Below are positions 7,769-16,463 of a stretch of DNA of 64,000 bases, piece after piece (the first letter of the stretch is position 1; every line of letters begins with the position of its first letter). Source of the DNA: Pseudomonas sp. Irchel 3E20 (GTDB taxonomy: Bacteria; Pseudomonadota; Gammaproteobacteria; Pseudomonadales; Pseudomonadaceae); assembly GCF_900187645.1 (NCBI RefSeq), contig NZ_FYEE01000010.1, positions 146,038 through 210,037 on the forward strand, given 5' to 3'. The notes under the pieces are model-generated. The model was not told where the DNA came from. It searched no databases and saw nothing but the letters and a program-made list of their open reading frames with translations. Both the position numbers and the translations under genes were made by a program.

Positions 7769-9373
7769 ATGCATTTGCATTCCCAGCTCAATCCCCGTTC
7801 GGCGGATTTCGCCGCCAACAGCGCAGCCATGCTTGAACAGGTCGCAGCCCTGCGCACACTGCTTGAGTCGATCCGCCAAGGCGGCGGCGCCAAGGCCCAG
7901 GAGCGCCACACCTCGCGGGGCAAACTGTTGCCCCGCGAACGCATCAATCGCCTGCTCGACCCCGGTTCGCCCTTCTTGGAGCTGAGCCAACTGGCGGCCC
8001 ATGAGGTGTACGGCGAAGACGTGCCAGCAGCGGGCGTGATCGCCGGCATCGGCCGTGTCGAAGGCGTCGAGTGCATGATCGTGGCCAACGACGCCACGGT
8101 GAAGGGCGGGTCCTACTACCCGCTGACAGTGAAAAAACACCTGCGCGCCCAGACCATCGCCCAGCAGAATCGCCTGCCGTGCATTTACCTGGTGGACTCC
8201 GGCGGCGCCAACCTGCCGCGCCAGGACGAAGTCTTTCCCGACCGCGAACACTTCGGGCGGATCTTCTTCAACCAAGCCAACATGAGCGCCCAGGGCATCC
8301 CGCAGATCGCCGTGGTCATGGGCTCCTGCACCGCGGGCGGCGCCTATGTGCCGGCCATGGCCGACGAAGCCATCATGGTGCGCGAGCAGGCGACGATCTT
8401 TCTCGCCGGCCCGCCGCTGGTCAAAGCCGCCACCGGCGAGGTGGTGAGCGCCGAGGATTTGGGCGGTGCCGACGTGCATTGCCGCACTTCCGGGGTGGCC
8501 GACCACTACGCGCAAAACGACGAACATGCCCTGGCCCTGGCCCGGCGCAGCGTCGCCAACCTTAACTGGCGCAAATTGGGCCAGGTGCAGCAACGCACGC
8601 CCATCGCGCCGCTGTACGCCAGCGATGAGTTGTACGGCGTGGTGCCGGCGGACGCCAAGCAGCCTTTCGACGTGCGCGAAGTGATCGCACGCCTGGTGGA
8701 CGGCTCGGTGTTCGATGAATTCAAGGCCTTGTTCGGCACCACCCTGGTGTGCGGCTTCGCCCACCTGCACGGTTACCCCATCGCGATCCTGGGCAACAAC
8801 GGCATCCTCTTCGCCGAAGCCGCGCAAAAAGGCGCGCACTTCATCGAACTGGCCTGCCAGCGCGGCATCCCGTTGCTGTTTTTGCAGAACATCACCGGCT
8901 TCATGGTTGGCCAGAAGTACGAGGCCGGCGGCATCGCCAAGCACGGCGCCAAACTGGTGACAGCCGTGGCCTGCGCCCAGGTGCCCAAGTTCACCGTCAT
9001 CATCGGCGGCAGTTTTGGCGCCGGGAACTACGGGATGTGCGGGCGCGCCTACGACCCGCGCTTTTTGTGGATGTGGCCCAACGCGCGCATCGGCGTGATG
9101 GGCGCCGAACAAGCCGCCGGCGTGCTGGTGCAGGTCAAGCGCGAACAGGCCGAGCGTAGCGGCCAGGCGTTCAGCGCCGCCCAGGAACACGAGATCAAAC
9201 AACCGATCCTCGACCAGTACGAACACCAGGGGCACCCGTACTACTCCAGCGCCCGCCTGTGGGACGACGGCGTCATCGACCCCGCGCAAACCCGCGACGT
9301 GCTGGGCCTGGCCCTATCCGCCGCGCTGAACGCGCCTATCGAACCGAGCCGCTTTGGCGTGTTCCGGATGTGA
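7769..9373 (+). CDS. liuB: Methylcrotonyl-CoA carboxylase, carboxyltransferase (beta) subunit
   Basis: This 534-aa carboxyltransferase moves CO2 from biotin to 3-methylcrotonyl-CoA, giving 3-methylglutaconyl-CoA. It pairs with the biotin-carrying LiuD. The N- and C-terminal crotonase-like halves are both present (DSGGANLPRQDEVFPDREHFGRIFFNQ near 150; IGGSFGAGNYGMCGRAYDPRFLWMWPNARI in the second half). The ATG at 7769 follows ACGGAG and gives the usual family start (MHLHSQLNPRSADF); an upstream in-frame TTG adds ten atypical residues and was rejected. Confidence 0.95.
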   Translation: MHLHSQLNPRSADFAANSAAMLEQVAALRTLLESIRQGGGAKAQERHTSRGKLLPRERINRLLDPGSPFLELSQLAAHEVYGEDVPAAGVIAGIGRVEGVECMIVANDATVKGGSYYPLTVKKHLRAQTIAQQNRLPCIYLVDSGGANLPRQDEVFPDREHFGRIFFNQANMSAQGIPQIAVVMGSCTAGGAYVPAMADEAIMVREQATIFLAGPPLVKAATGEVVSAEDLGGADVHCRTSGVADHYAQNDEHALALARRSVANLNWRKLGQVQQRTPIAPLYASDELYGVVPADAKQPFDVREVIARLVDGSVFDEFKALFGTTLVCGFAHLHGYPIAILGNNGILFAEAAQKGAHFIELACQRGIPLLFLQNITGFMVGQKYEAGGIAKHGAKLVTAVACAQVPKFTVIIGGSFGAGNYGMCGRAYDPRFLWMWPNARIGVMGAEQAAGVLVQVKREQAERSGQAFSAAQEHEIKQPILDQYEHQGHPYYSSARLWDDGVIDPAQTRDVLGLALSAALNAPIEPSRFGVFRM

Positions 9374-9429
9374 TCGCTCCCGTGGCAGGCGCCAGCGCGC
9401 GGCCACCAGCACCGTGGAGACAGACAACG

Positions 9430-10245
9430 ATGAACAGCTTCAACACCCTGCAACTGAGCCGCGACCCGCGCGGCTTTGCCACCCTGTGGCTGAACCGCGA
9501 GCAGAAAAAAAACGCCTTCAACGCCGAAATGATCCGCGAACTGATCCTGGCCCTGGACCAGGTGCAAACCGACCCCAGCCTGCGCTTTTTGCTGCTGCGC
9601 GGGCGCGGCAAGCACTTCAGCGCCGGCGCCGACCTGGCCTGGATGCAGCAATCGGCCGAACTGGACTACAACACCAACTTGGACGACGCCCGGGAACTGG
9701 CGGAGCTGATGTACAACCTGGCCAAGCTGAAAATCCCCACCCTGGCGGTGGTTCAGGGCGCGGCGTTCGGCGGCGCGCTGGGCCTTATCAGTTGCTGCGA
9801 CATGGCCATCGGTGCTGACGACGCGCAGTTCTGTCTTTCCGAAGTACGCATCGGCCTGGCCCCGGCGGTCATCAGCCCCTTCGTGGTGCAGGCCATCGGC
9901 GAACGCGCGGCGCGGCGCTATGCCCTCACCGCCGAGCGCTTCGACGGCCAGCGTGCGCGGGAAATCGGCCTGCTATCCGACAGCTACCCGGCCACGGAGC
10001 TGGAGCAACGGGTCGAGCAATGGGTCGCCAACCTGCTGCTCAACAGCCCCGCCGCCATGCGGGCGAGCAAAGACCTGCTGCGTGAAGTGGGCAGCGGCGT
10101 CTCCACACCGGCCCTGCGCCGCTACTGCGAAAACGCCATCGCCCGTATCCGCGTCAGCCCCGAGGGCCAGGAAGGCCTGCGCGCCTTCCTGCAAAAACGC
10201 ACGCCCAGCTGGCAAACCGACACCACCGCCCAGGAGCCCCGTTGA
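9430..10245 (+). CDS. liuC: Methylglutaconyl-CoA hydratase (enoyl-CoA hydratase family)
   Basis: This 271-aa crotonase-fold protein is expected to hydrate 3-methylglutaconyl-CoA to HMG-CoA. The oxyanion-hole and CoA motifs GRGKHFSAGADLAWM and VVQGAAFGGALGLISCCDMAIG are clear, and SEVRIGLAPAVISPFV follows the family pattern. The ATG preceded by GGAGA was chosen; the longer open frame overlaps liuB and reads as low-complexity Arg/Pro. Its stop overlaps the liuD start by one base, indicating coupled translation. Confidence 0.93.
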   Translation: MNSFNTLQLSRDPRGFATLWLNREQKKNAFNAEMIRELILALDQVQTDPSLRFLLLRGRGKHFSAGADLAWMQQSAELDYNTNLDDARELAELMYNLAKLKIPTLAVVQGAAFGGALGLISCCDMAIGADDAQFCLSEVRIGLAPAVISPFVVQAIGERAARRYALTAERFDGQRAREIGLLSDSYPATELEQRVEQWVANLLLNSPAAMRASKDLLREVGSGVSTPALRRYCENAIARIRVSPEGQEGLRAFLQKRTPSWQTDTTAQEPR

Positions 10246-12185
10246 TGAGCGCCCCCCGTATCACCACCGTGCTGGTGGCCAACCGCGGCGAAATCGCCTG
10301 CCGGGTCATGCGTACCGCCAAGGCCATGGGCCTGACCACCGTGGCCGTGCACAGCGCCACCGACCGCCAGGCGCGACACAGCCGCGAAGCGGACATTTGC
10401 GTTGACCTGGGCGGCAGCAAGGCCGCCGACAGCTACCTGCAAATCGACAAACTGATCGCCGCCGCCCAGGCCAGCGGCGCCCAGGCGATTCACCCCGGCT
10501 ACGGCTTTCTCTCGGAAAACGCCGGGTTCGCCCGCGCCATCGAGGCCGCCGGGTTGATCTTCCTCGGCCCGCCCGCCTCCGCCATCGACGCCATGGGCAG
10601 CAAGTCCGCGGCCAAGGCCCTGATGGAAACCGCGGGCGTGCCCCTGGTGCCCGGCTACCACGGCGCCGAGCAAGACCTGGAAACCTTCCGCCTCGCCTGC
10701 GAGCGCATCGGCTACCCGGTGCTGCTCAAGGCCACGGCGGGCGGCGGCGGCAAAGGCATGAAAGTGGTCGAGCACGTCGGCGAACTGGCCCAAGCCCTGG
10801 CCTCGGCGCAGCGCGAAGCACTGTCGTCGTTCGGCGACTCGCGCATGCTGGTGGAAAAGTACCTGCTCAAACCGCGCCACGTGGAAATCCAGGTGTTCGC
10901 CGACCAGCACGGCCACTGCCTGTACCTCAACGAGCGCGACTGCTCGATCCAGCGTCGCCACCAGAAAGTCGTCGAGGAAGCCCCGGCCCCCGGCCTGAGC
11001 CCAGCCCAGCGCCAGGCCATGGGCGAATCCGCCGTGCGCGCCGCACAAGCCATCGGCTACGTGGGCGCGGGCACCGTGGAATTTTTGCTCGATGCCCGCG
11101 GCGAATTCTTCTTTATGGAGATGAACACTCGCTTGCAGGTCGAACACCCGGTCACCGAAGCCATCACCGGCCTGGACCTGGTAGCGTGGCAGATCCGCGT
11201 CGCCCAGGGCGAGGCGCTGCCCATGACCCAGGCCCAAGTGCCCCTGCACGGCCATGCCATCGAAGTGCGGCTGTACGCCGAAGACCCCGGCCACGACTTT
11301 CTTCCGGCCGCCGGGCGCCTGGCGCTGTACCGCGAATCCGCGCCGGGCCCGGGGCGGCGCGTGGACAGCGGCGTGGCACAGGGCGATGTGATTTCACCGT
11401 TCTACGACCCCATGCTGGGCAAGCTCATCGCCTGGGGCGAAAACCGCGAACAGGCGCGCCTGCGCTTGCTGGCCATGCTCGATGAGTTCGCCATCGGCGG
11501 GCTGAAGACCAATATCGGCTTTTTGCGGCGCATCATCGCCCACCCGGCCTTCGCCGAGGCGCAGCTGGACACCGGGTTCATCCCGCGCCACCAGGCGCAA
11601 CTGCTGCCAGCACCAGGCGAACTCAGCGACGAGTTCTGGGAAGCCGCCGCCCAGGCATTTATCCAGAGCCAACCGGCCCTTCAGCGTGACGATGAGCGTG
11701 ATTCGCCTTGGGCGGCCACCACCGGCCTGCGCTTGGGCTTGGCGGCCCAAACCAGCCTGCACCTGAGCTGCGAGGAACAGGACCGCGCCGTCAACCTCGC
11801 GCCCGACGGCGCCGAACTGCACGGCGAATACCTGCACCGCACCCAGCAGGGCGTGCGCCGCCAGCACCGGGCCATCCGCCAGGGCGACAGCCTGTACCTG
11901 CACTGGGGCGGCGAACTCCACTGCATCAAAGCCTACGACCCCATTGCTGCCGCCGACGCCAGCCACAGCCAACAGGGCGGGCTGACGGCCCCAATGAACG
12001 GCAGCATCGTGCGGGTGCTGGTGGAAGTCGGCCAACAGGTAGAAGCCGGGGCGCAACTGGTGGTGCTCGAAGCGATGAAAATGGAACACAGCATCCGCGC
12101 GCCCGAGGCCGGTGTGGTCAAGGCGTTGTTCTGTGCTGAAGGGGAAATGGTCAGCGAAGGCAGTGCGCTGGTGGAGCTGGAGTGA
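10245..12185 (+). CDS. liuD: Methylcrotonyl-CoA carboxylase, biotin-containing (alpha) subunit
   Basis: This 646-aa protein carboxylates its own biotin with ATP and bicarbonate and hands CO2 to LiuB. The N-terminal biotin carboxylase covers about residues 1-450 (LVANRGEIACRVMRTAKAMG; ATP-grasp loop KATAGGGGKGMK; EMNTRLQVEHPVTE). A middle linker domain and a C-terminal biotinyl domain follow, with the biotin lysine K612 in EAMKMEH. AGGAG precedes the ATG. It is the last liu gene here: liuE (HMG-CoA lyase) does not follow, and a terminator comes next. Confidence 0.96.
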   Translation: MSAPRITTVLVANRGEIACRVMRTAKAMGLTTVAVHSATDRQARHSREADICVDLGGSKAADSYLQIDKLIAAAQASGAQAIHPGYGFLSENAGFARAIEAAGLIFLGPPASAIDAMGSKSAAKALMETAGVPLVPGYHGAEQDLETFRLACERIGYPVLLKATAGGGGKGMKVVEHVGELAQALASAQREALSSFGDSRMLVEKYLLKPRHVEIQVFADQHGHCLYLNERDCSIQRRHQKVVEEAPAPGLSPAQRQAMGESAVRAAQAIGYVGAGTVEFLLDARGEFFFMEMNTRLQVEHPVTEAITGLDLVAWQIRVAQGEALPMTQAQVPLHGHAIEVRLYAEDPGHDFLPAAGRLALYRESAPGPGRRVDSGVAQGDVISPFYDPMLGKLIAWGENREQARLRLLAMLDEFAIGGLKTNIGFLRRIIAHPAFAEAQLDTGFIPRHQAQLLPAPGELSDEFWEAAAQAFIQSQPALQRDDERDSPWAATTGLRLGLAAQTSLHLSCEEQDRAVNLAPDGAELHGEYLHRTQQGVRRQHRAIRQGDSLYLHWGGELHCIKAYDPIAAADASHSQQGGLTAPMNGSIVRVLVEVGQQVEAGAQLVVLEAMKMEHSIRAPEAGVVKALFCAEGEMVSEGSALVELE

Positions 12186-12190
12186 CCGCG

Positions 12191-12226
12191 AAAAACCACG
12201 GCCCGGTGTCAGGCGCCGGGCCGTGG
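12191..12226 (-). terminator. Terminator between liuD and the S24-like repressor gene
   Basis: CCACGGCCCGG (12196-12206) pairs perfectly with CCGGGCCGTGG (12216-12226). A run of five A's at 12191-12195 becomes a U tract on the minus strand, so it is best suited to end the repressor gene. As a stable stem it may also halt liuD transcription. Confidence 0.75.
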
Positions 12227-12230
12227 GCTG

Positions 12231-12899
12231 TCAGAATTTGGCAGTGGCCTGCATGACGACGCCGATGATCCGGCATTCTTCGCTGTACAGCGCCTTGGGG
12301 TACGTCGGGTTGAGCGGCACCAGGTAACGCTGGCCGCCCTCCTCGATCAACTTGCGGAAGGTCGCCTCAGCGCTGCCCGGCCAACGGGCGATCACCAGTT
12401 TGCCCGGCACCGCCTCCACCGCCGGGTCCACCAGAATCAACATGCCCTCGGCAACGCTCAAACCGCTGGGGGCGGTCATGGCATCGCCAATGACCCGTAG
12501 CCAGAACGCCGCGCCCTGGGCGTGGTAATCGGTCAATTCATAACGATTGGGGTTGTACGCCCCGGGTGGGGATTCGCGCGTCTGGCAAGGGTCTTTCCAG
12601 TCGCTCACCGGGTAGCGGAAGTACGGGTTGTACTTTTCTGCAAGGGTCAAACCGTAGGCCTCGTCTTCGCCATCCAGCGTCTGTTGTGTGGCTGGCTCGC
12701 GGATCACCAGCGCCACTTCGAGAAACCCCAGGCCCAGTTCCTCGAGCACACGGTTCATGTCGGTGATTTTCGGCTCGCGACGTTTGTTGAGCCAATGGCC
12801 CACGCCACCTTGGGACATGCCCAGGCGTTCTGCGAGTTTCTCTTGAGTGATTTTAAGCTCACTCATTTTGGCCTTGACCAATTCGATCCATTTATCCAT
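12231..12899 (-). CDS. PrtR/LexA-like HTH-S24 repressor lacking the Ser-Lys dyad
   Basis: The protein is 222 aa. An N-terminal XRE helix-turn-helix (ITQEKLAERLGMSQGGVGHWLNKRREP, residues 17-43) is followed by a peptidase S24 domain (about 125-220), as in the pyocin repressor PrtR and LexA. In the active family the motif is GDSM; here it is GDAM, with Ala140 (GCC codon) at the nucleophile position. The lysine position reads TFRKL, with Arg182. Both catalytic residues are thus replaced, so RecA-stimulated self-cleavage is not expected. The start is uncertain: the ATG used lacks a clear ribosome site and an earlier in-frame ATG lies at 12941. Several dyads upstream look like its operators. Confidence 0.85.
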   Translation of the reverse strand: MDKWIELVKAKMSELKITQEKLAERLGMSQGGVGHWLNKRREPKITDMNRVLEELGLGFLEVALVIREPATQQTLDGEDEAYGLTLAEKYNPYFRYPVSDWKDPCQTRESPPGAYNPNRYELTDYHAQGAAFWLRVIGDAMTAPSGLSVAEGMLILVDPAVEAVPGKLVIARWPGSAEATFRKLIEEGGQRYLVPLNPTYPKALYSEECRIIGVVMQATAKF

Positions 12900-12910
12900 G
12901 GCCGGAACAA

Positions 12911-13022
12911 TACTTTGTGTACTCGGGCCCTCAATACACATATTGTAGTATTTAATTTTTCGGAACAAATACGTGATGTACTAACTTTACCGGTGACTCA
13001 TTTCAATACGTACCGGAGTACC
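12911..13022. promoter_or_regulatory. Operator array between the S24 repressor and the DUF6124 gene
   Basis: The divergent gap carries related dyads: TACTTTGTGTA (12911-12921), the inverted repeat with arms AATAC/GTATT at 12933-12952, TACGTGATGTA (12970-12980), and TACGTACCGGAGTA near 13008-13021. The shared TAC...GTA half-sites spaced along the promoter region fit cooperative binding by the adjacent HTH repressor. Control of both flanking genes is an inference. Confidence 0.5.
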
Positions 13023-13028
13023 CGCCCC

Positions 13029-13385
13029 ATGACAATACCCAACGACGACCCACTGGACATGGACCTACGCCCCGTCGCCGCGTCCTATAAAGACTGCACC
13101 GCCGCCCAGCGCGCCCTGGATTATTACTTGAAACCAACTGTTTCAGTGGGCAGCGCCGACGCGCCGGCCCTCGAGGATTCGCTGTTCGAGGTCAAGGCTG
13201 GCATCAGCGGCGAAGAAGCGATGATCCACGCCTCGGACCTGCTGCGCTGTGCCGCGGCCGCAGCCTACGAATCGGCAGGCAGCCTCAACGGCACGCCCAG
13301 GGACCTGGCGTTCTCGGTGGTCTACATGATTGATCTGGCCAAGGCCATGGTCGACAGGTCCCTGAACGGGAACCGGACCGCATGA
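13029..13385 (+). CDS. DUF6124-type Pseudomonas protein
   Basis: This 118-aa acidic protein of unknown function begins MTIPNDDPLDMDLRPVAASYKDCTAAQRALDYYLKP, a pattern common to the Pseudomonas family formerly called DUF3077/DUF6124. It has no signal peptide or membrane segment. The C-terminal two thirds is predicted helical (EEAMIHASDLLRCAAAAAYESAG). It is transcribed away from the S24-like repressor across a dyad-rich gap, so that repressor may control it. The ATG lies just after CCGCCCC and has no good Shine-Dalgarno sequence. Confidence 0.75.
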   Translation: MTIPNDDPLDMDLRPVAASYKDCTAAQRALDYYLKPTVSVGSADAPALEDSLFEVKAGISGEEAMIHASDLLRCAAAAAYESAGSLNGTPRDLAFSVVYMIDLAKAMVDRSLNGNRTA

Positions 13386-13484
13386 ACAGCACGCGCAATC
13401 AGCGTGAGGTTCCAGGTGTGCGGGGGTAGCGAGAAGGCGCCAGAAAATAATTTCGGCAAAGCACAGAAAGTCATTTGACTTTCA

Positions 13485-13503
13485 AATGATAATGATTATT
13501 ATT
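13485..13503. promoter_or_regulatory. Fur box of prrF
   Basis: AATGATAATGATTATTATT closely matches the Fur consensus and ends 5 bp before the predicted start of the PrrF RNA. It is the strongest Fur site in the window and implies expression under iron starvation. Confidence 0.88.
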
Positions 13504-13508
13504 GCAGC

Positions 13509-13622
13509 AACTGATCGCGAGATCAGTGATAGACCAAGTGACCTTAGGTCGGTCGCCTGGGCTATCTCCTCATCAGGCTAATCACGGTTTTTGACCCGGC
13601 TCTTTGGCCGGGTCTTTTTTTT
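13509..13622 (+). ncRNA. prrF: PrrF iron-responsive small RNA
   Basis: A gene of about 114 nt begins AACTGATCGCGAGATCAG (5' hairpin) and contains CTCCTCATCAGGCTAATCAC, the conserved pairing region of Pseudomonas PrrF. It ends with the hairpin GACCCGGC/GCCGGGTC and a run of eight T's. PrrF RNAs act with Hfq to block translation of iron-using enzymes such as SodB and aconitase when iron is scarce. Only one copy is seen here; most non-aeruginosa pseudomonads carry a second elsewhere. Ends are set by comparison with known PrrF layout, not by mapping. Confidence 0.92.
13593..13622 (+). terminator. Rho-independent terminator of prrF
   Basis: The stem GACCCGGC/GCCGGGTC with a short TCTTTG loop is followed by eight T's, a canonical terminator and Hfq-binding tail. 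Confidence 0.9.
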
Positions 13623-13895
13623 GCCAGTTTTCTGGCTTGCGCTTCAGGCTAATGAAGACGGTGGGCAGTGGTCACTGCCTCTGAATGGCCGCGATGATAG
13701 CAAAAGAATATCGCGTTGCAAGGCTGCGGCGGCATGTATCCCTATTTAGCACTTGAGAATCAATCGCATAAACCCTAAGCTTGCCCAGCGTCAAGGATGA
13801 CGCCCCCTTCCCCATTTCCCTGATCTACCCCCCTGTTTTTCCCGGCCCCGGGTGTAAAGTAGCCGCCACAACAATCATATTCAGGGACCCAGACT

Positions 13896-15047
13896 ATGAC
13901 CGTGGCGCACCGCAGTTTTCAGATCACCGACGCTTTCGACAGCGGCAATATCAAGGTGCTGGACACCAGCAACCCACTCCAAGTACTGCTGGAGATCAAG
14001 CCCGACACCCACAGCCCGCACTTTCAATGGTTCCACTTCAAGGTCAGCGGCCTGCATGTGGGCCAAGAGCATTGGTTTCGTCTGGGCAACGCCAGCAAGT
14101 CCTTCTTCAACAAGGCGTGGGACGGCTATCAGGCAGTGGCGTCCTACGATCACGTCAACTGGTTCCGCGTACCCACCATCTTCGAAGGCGACACCCTGCG
14201 CTTCAGCCTCGAGGCCGAGCACACCCACGCCTGGTTCGCCTACTTCGAGCCCTACAGCCGTGCCCGCCACGACTGGTTGATCGACCACGCCCTGACCAAA
14301 GCCGGCACCGAACTGCTGGCCACCGGCAAAAGCGTCGAGGGCCGCGACATCCCGTTGCTACGTAAGGGCAGCGGCGCCGAAGGCCGGCGCAAGGTCTGGA
14401 TCATTGCCCAACAACACCCCGGCGAGCACATGGCCGAATGGTTCATGGAAGGCGTGATCGAGCGCCTGTGCCGTCACGACGACACCATCCTGGAAAAACT
14501 CCTGGCCGGCGCCGACCTGTACCTGGTGCCGAACATGAACCCTGACGGCGCCTTCCACGGCCATTTGCGCACCAACGCCAAGGGCCAGGACCTCAATCGG
14601 GCGTGGCAGAACGCCAGCGAAGAACTGAGCCCGGAAGTGTTCTTCGTCCAGCAGCAAATGAAGCTGCATGGTGTTGACCTGTTCCTCGACATCCACGGCG
14701 ACGAGGAAATCCCCTACGTGTTCACCGCCGGTTGCGAAGGCAACCCCGGCTACACACCACGCATCGAAGCCCTGGAAAAGCATTTTCGCGAGCACCTCAA
14801 AGGCCTCACCAAAGACTTCCAGAGCAAACACGGCTACACCCGCGACCTGCCCGGCCAGGCCAACATGACCCTGGCGTGCAACAGCGTTGGCCAGGCCTTT
14901 GACTGCCTGTCCCTGACCCTGGAAATGCCGTTCAAGGACAACAACGATGCGCCGAACCCAATCACCGGTTGGTCAGGCAAGCGTTCGATGCAACTGGGCA
15001 AAGACGTGTTGAGCACCGTGGCCGCGCTGGTGGGCACCCTGCGCTAA
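13896..15047 (+). CDS. M14-family cytosolic zinc carboxypeptidase
   Basis: This 383-aa protein has no signal peptide. An N-terminal beta domain (about 1-125) precedes an M14 peptidase domain. Zinc ligands are His174 and Glu177 (HPGEH) and His267 (DIHGDEE); Arg235 in DLNR and Asn/Pro in NPDG fit substrate binding; Glu343 in TLEMPF is the probable catalytic glutamate. The layout matches bacterial relatives of cytosolic carboxypeptidase 6 (CCP6), which trim C-terminal residues such as glutamate, although the bacterial substrate is unknown. It is downstream of prrF and stops 6 bp from the convergent flavoprotein gene. Confidence 0.9.
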   Translation: MTVAHRSFQITDAFDSGNIKVLDTSNPLQVLLEIKPDTHSPHFQWFHFKVSGLHVGQEHWFRLGNASKSFFNKAWDGYQAVASYDHVNWFRVPTIFEGDTLRFSLEAEHTHAWFAYFEPYSRARHDWLIDHALTKAGTELLATGKSVEGRDIPLLRKGSGAEGRRKVWIIAQQHPGEHMAEWFMEGVIERLCRHDDTILEKLLAGADLYLVPNMNPDGAFHGHLRTNAKGQDLNRAWQNASEELSPEVFFVQQQMKLHGVDLFLDIHGDEEIPYVFTAGCEGNPGYTPRIEALEKHFREHLKGLTKDFQSKHGYTRDLPGQANMTLACNSVGQAFDCLSLTLEMPFKDNNDAPNPITGWSGKRSMQLGKDVLSTVAALVGTLR

Positions 15048-15053
15048 GGCGCA

Positions 15054-16463
15054 TCAACGGCAATGGGCCAAGCGTTCTGCCAGGGCCTTGGCCTGAATCG
15101 CCACATCCGTCACCGCCGTGCTTTCCCACCACATACCTCGCAGAGGCGGGCCCAGGGCGAACAAGCACCGGGCCACCTGGCCCTGGGCGTCGATCAGCGC
15201 ACCGCCCGGGTCGGCAGCGATCCCCAGCGCCAGAGGGCCAGGCTGGATCAGGCCGCTGGCCAGCAATTGCTGGGGCAGCGGCTTGGCCACCCGGCGCCAG
15301 TCGTATTCAATGCCGCTGGAGTTAATCAGCGCTGCCCCGCACACCACTTCGCTCTGGGCCTGGCCGCGGCGGCGCAGGCGGATGCACACCTGGCCCGATG
15401 GCGCGGGCTCCAGGCCCTGGAAGGACGCGGCGTGGATGCGCAGTCGCCCTTGCTGATGCAAGCGTGCCACCAGGGCCGCACTCAGCGGTGGCGAACGGTG
15501 GTGATGGCTTTCCCACCAGGGCCGCACATGGCGCACGAATTGGCGGCGCTGGGCATCACTGGCCTGGCTCCACAGGCGCGGGATATGGCTGCGCACCGTG
15601 TCCAACGGCGCTTGCCAGTCCACCCCCTGCTGTTGGGCCGCGCGGCATTGGCGACGCAGTTCGCGCAGCAGTTGACGGGGGCTGCGCAGGCTTAGGTCCT
15701 GGGCGAGGAAGTCCACCCAGGCCGGGGGCTGACGGCGCACATGGGGCAACAGGCCATGACGGGAAAACACCTCGATGGGCCCGCGGTGCCCGGCTTGCTC
15801 CAGCGACACCACGGCATCGACCATGGTCAACCCGGAGCCGATTATCAGCACCGGCGCCTGGGGGGCCAGGCGCGCCATGGCGGCCACGTCCCATGGGTCG
15901 AGGGCCGTCGCGTTGACACCAGTGGCGTGAATTTGGGGCGTGTGGGCCGCGGCAAACATGCCGGTGGCCAACACCGCCACATCCCCCTGCAAGCACTGGC
16001 CATCTGCCAGTTGCACCTGCACACCTGGGCCATCGGGGCTTACCCGCACCGCTTCGCCACGGATGTGCTCGACGCTGGAGCCCTGAGGCTCGCCCACAGC
16101 TTGCGCCTCGGCCAAACGCTGCTGCACGTACAAACCGAAAAGGCCCCGGGGCGGGAACAACTCGCTGACCGACACCCGTTGCTCATGGGCCTCGGGCCAG
16201 CCGCCGACGTCGATGAACTCGCTCAGCCATTGGCTCAGGTCATCGGCGTTGTCCGGGTCAACGCTCATGCGCGCCGCGTTGCCGTTAAGGGTGTGGCCCA
16301 ACTCCACCGCGCTATAGGCCTCGCCCCGCCCTAGTTCGGCGCGGGGTTCGATAACCCGCACCCGCCGGCGCCCCGGCAGGCGCATCAACTGCGCCGCCAG
16401 CAGGGTACCGCTCAGGCCGCCGCCGACAATCAGGATATCTGTGTGCCCTGCCCGATCGCTCAT
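15054..16463 (-). CDS. FAD/NAD(P)-binding oxidoreductase (NAD_binding_9 type)
   Basis: This 469-aa flavoprotein has an N-terminal FAD Rossmann motif (ILIVGGGLSGTLLAAQLM) and a second dinucleotide motif near 200 (VLIIGSGLTMVDAVVSLEQAG). It resembles the SidA/HI0933-neighbouring group of putative hydroxyacyl or lysine N-oxygenase-like proteins annotated only as FAD/NAD(P)-binding. The substrate is unknown. The start used gives MSDRAGHTD after AGAGAACGG; an alternative ATG at 16487 (after GAGGGTG) would add eight residues. There is no operon partner; the gene converges with the carboxypeptidase. Confidence 0.82.
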   Translation of the reverse strand: MSDRAGHTDILIVGGGLSGTLLAAQLMRLPGRRRVRVIEPRAELGRGEAYSAVELGHTLNGNAARMSVDPDNADDLSQWLSEFIDVGGWPEAHEQRVSVSELFPPRGLFGLYVQQRLAEAQAVGEPQGSSVEHIRGEAVRVSPDGPGVQVQLADGQCLQGDVAVLATGMFAAAHTPQIHATGVNATALDPWDVAAMARLAPQAPVLIIGSGLTMVDAVVSLEQAGHRGPIEVFSRHGLLPHVRRQPPAWVDFLAQDLSLRSPRQLLRELRRQCRAAQQQGVDWQAPLDTVRSHIPRLWSQASDAQRRQFVRHVRPWWESHHHRSPPLSAALVARLHQQGRLRIHAASFQGLEPAPSGQVCIRLRRRGQAQSEVVCGAALINSSGIEYDWRRVAKPLPQQLLASGLIQPGPLALGIAADPGGALIDAQGQVARCLFALGPPLRGMWWESTAVTDVAIQAKALAERLAHCR

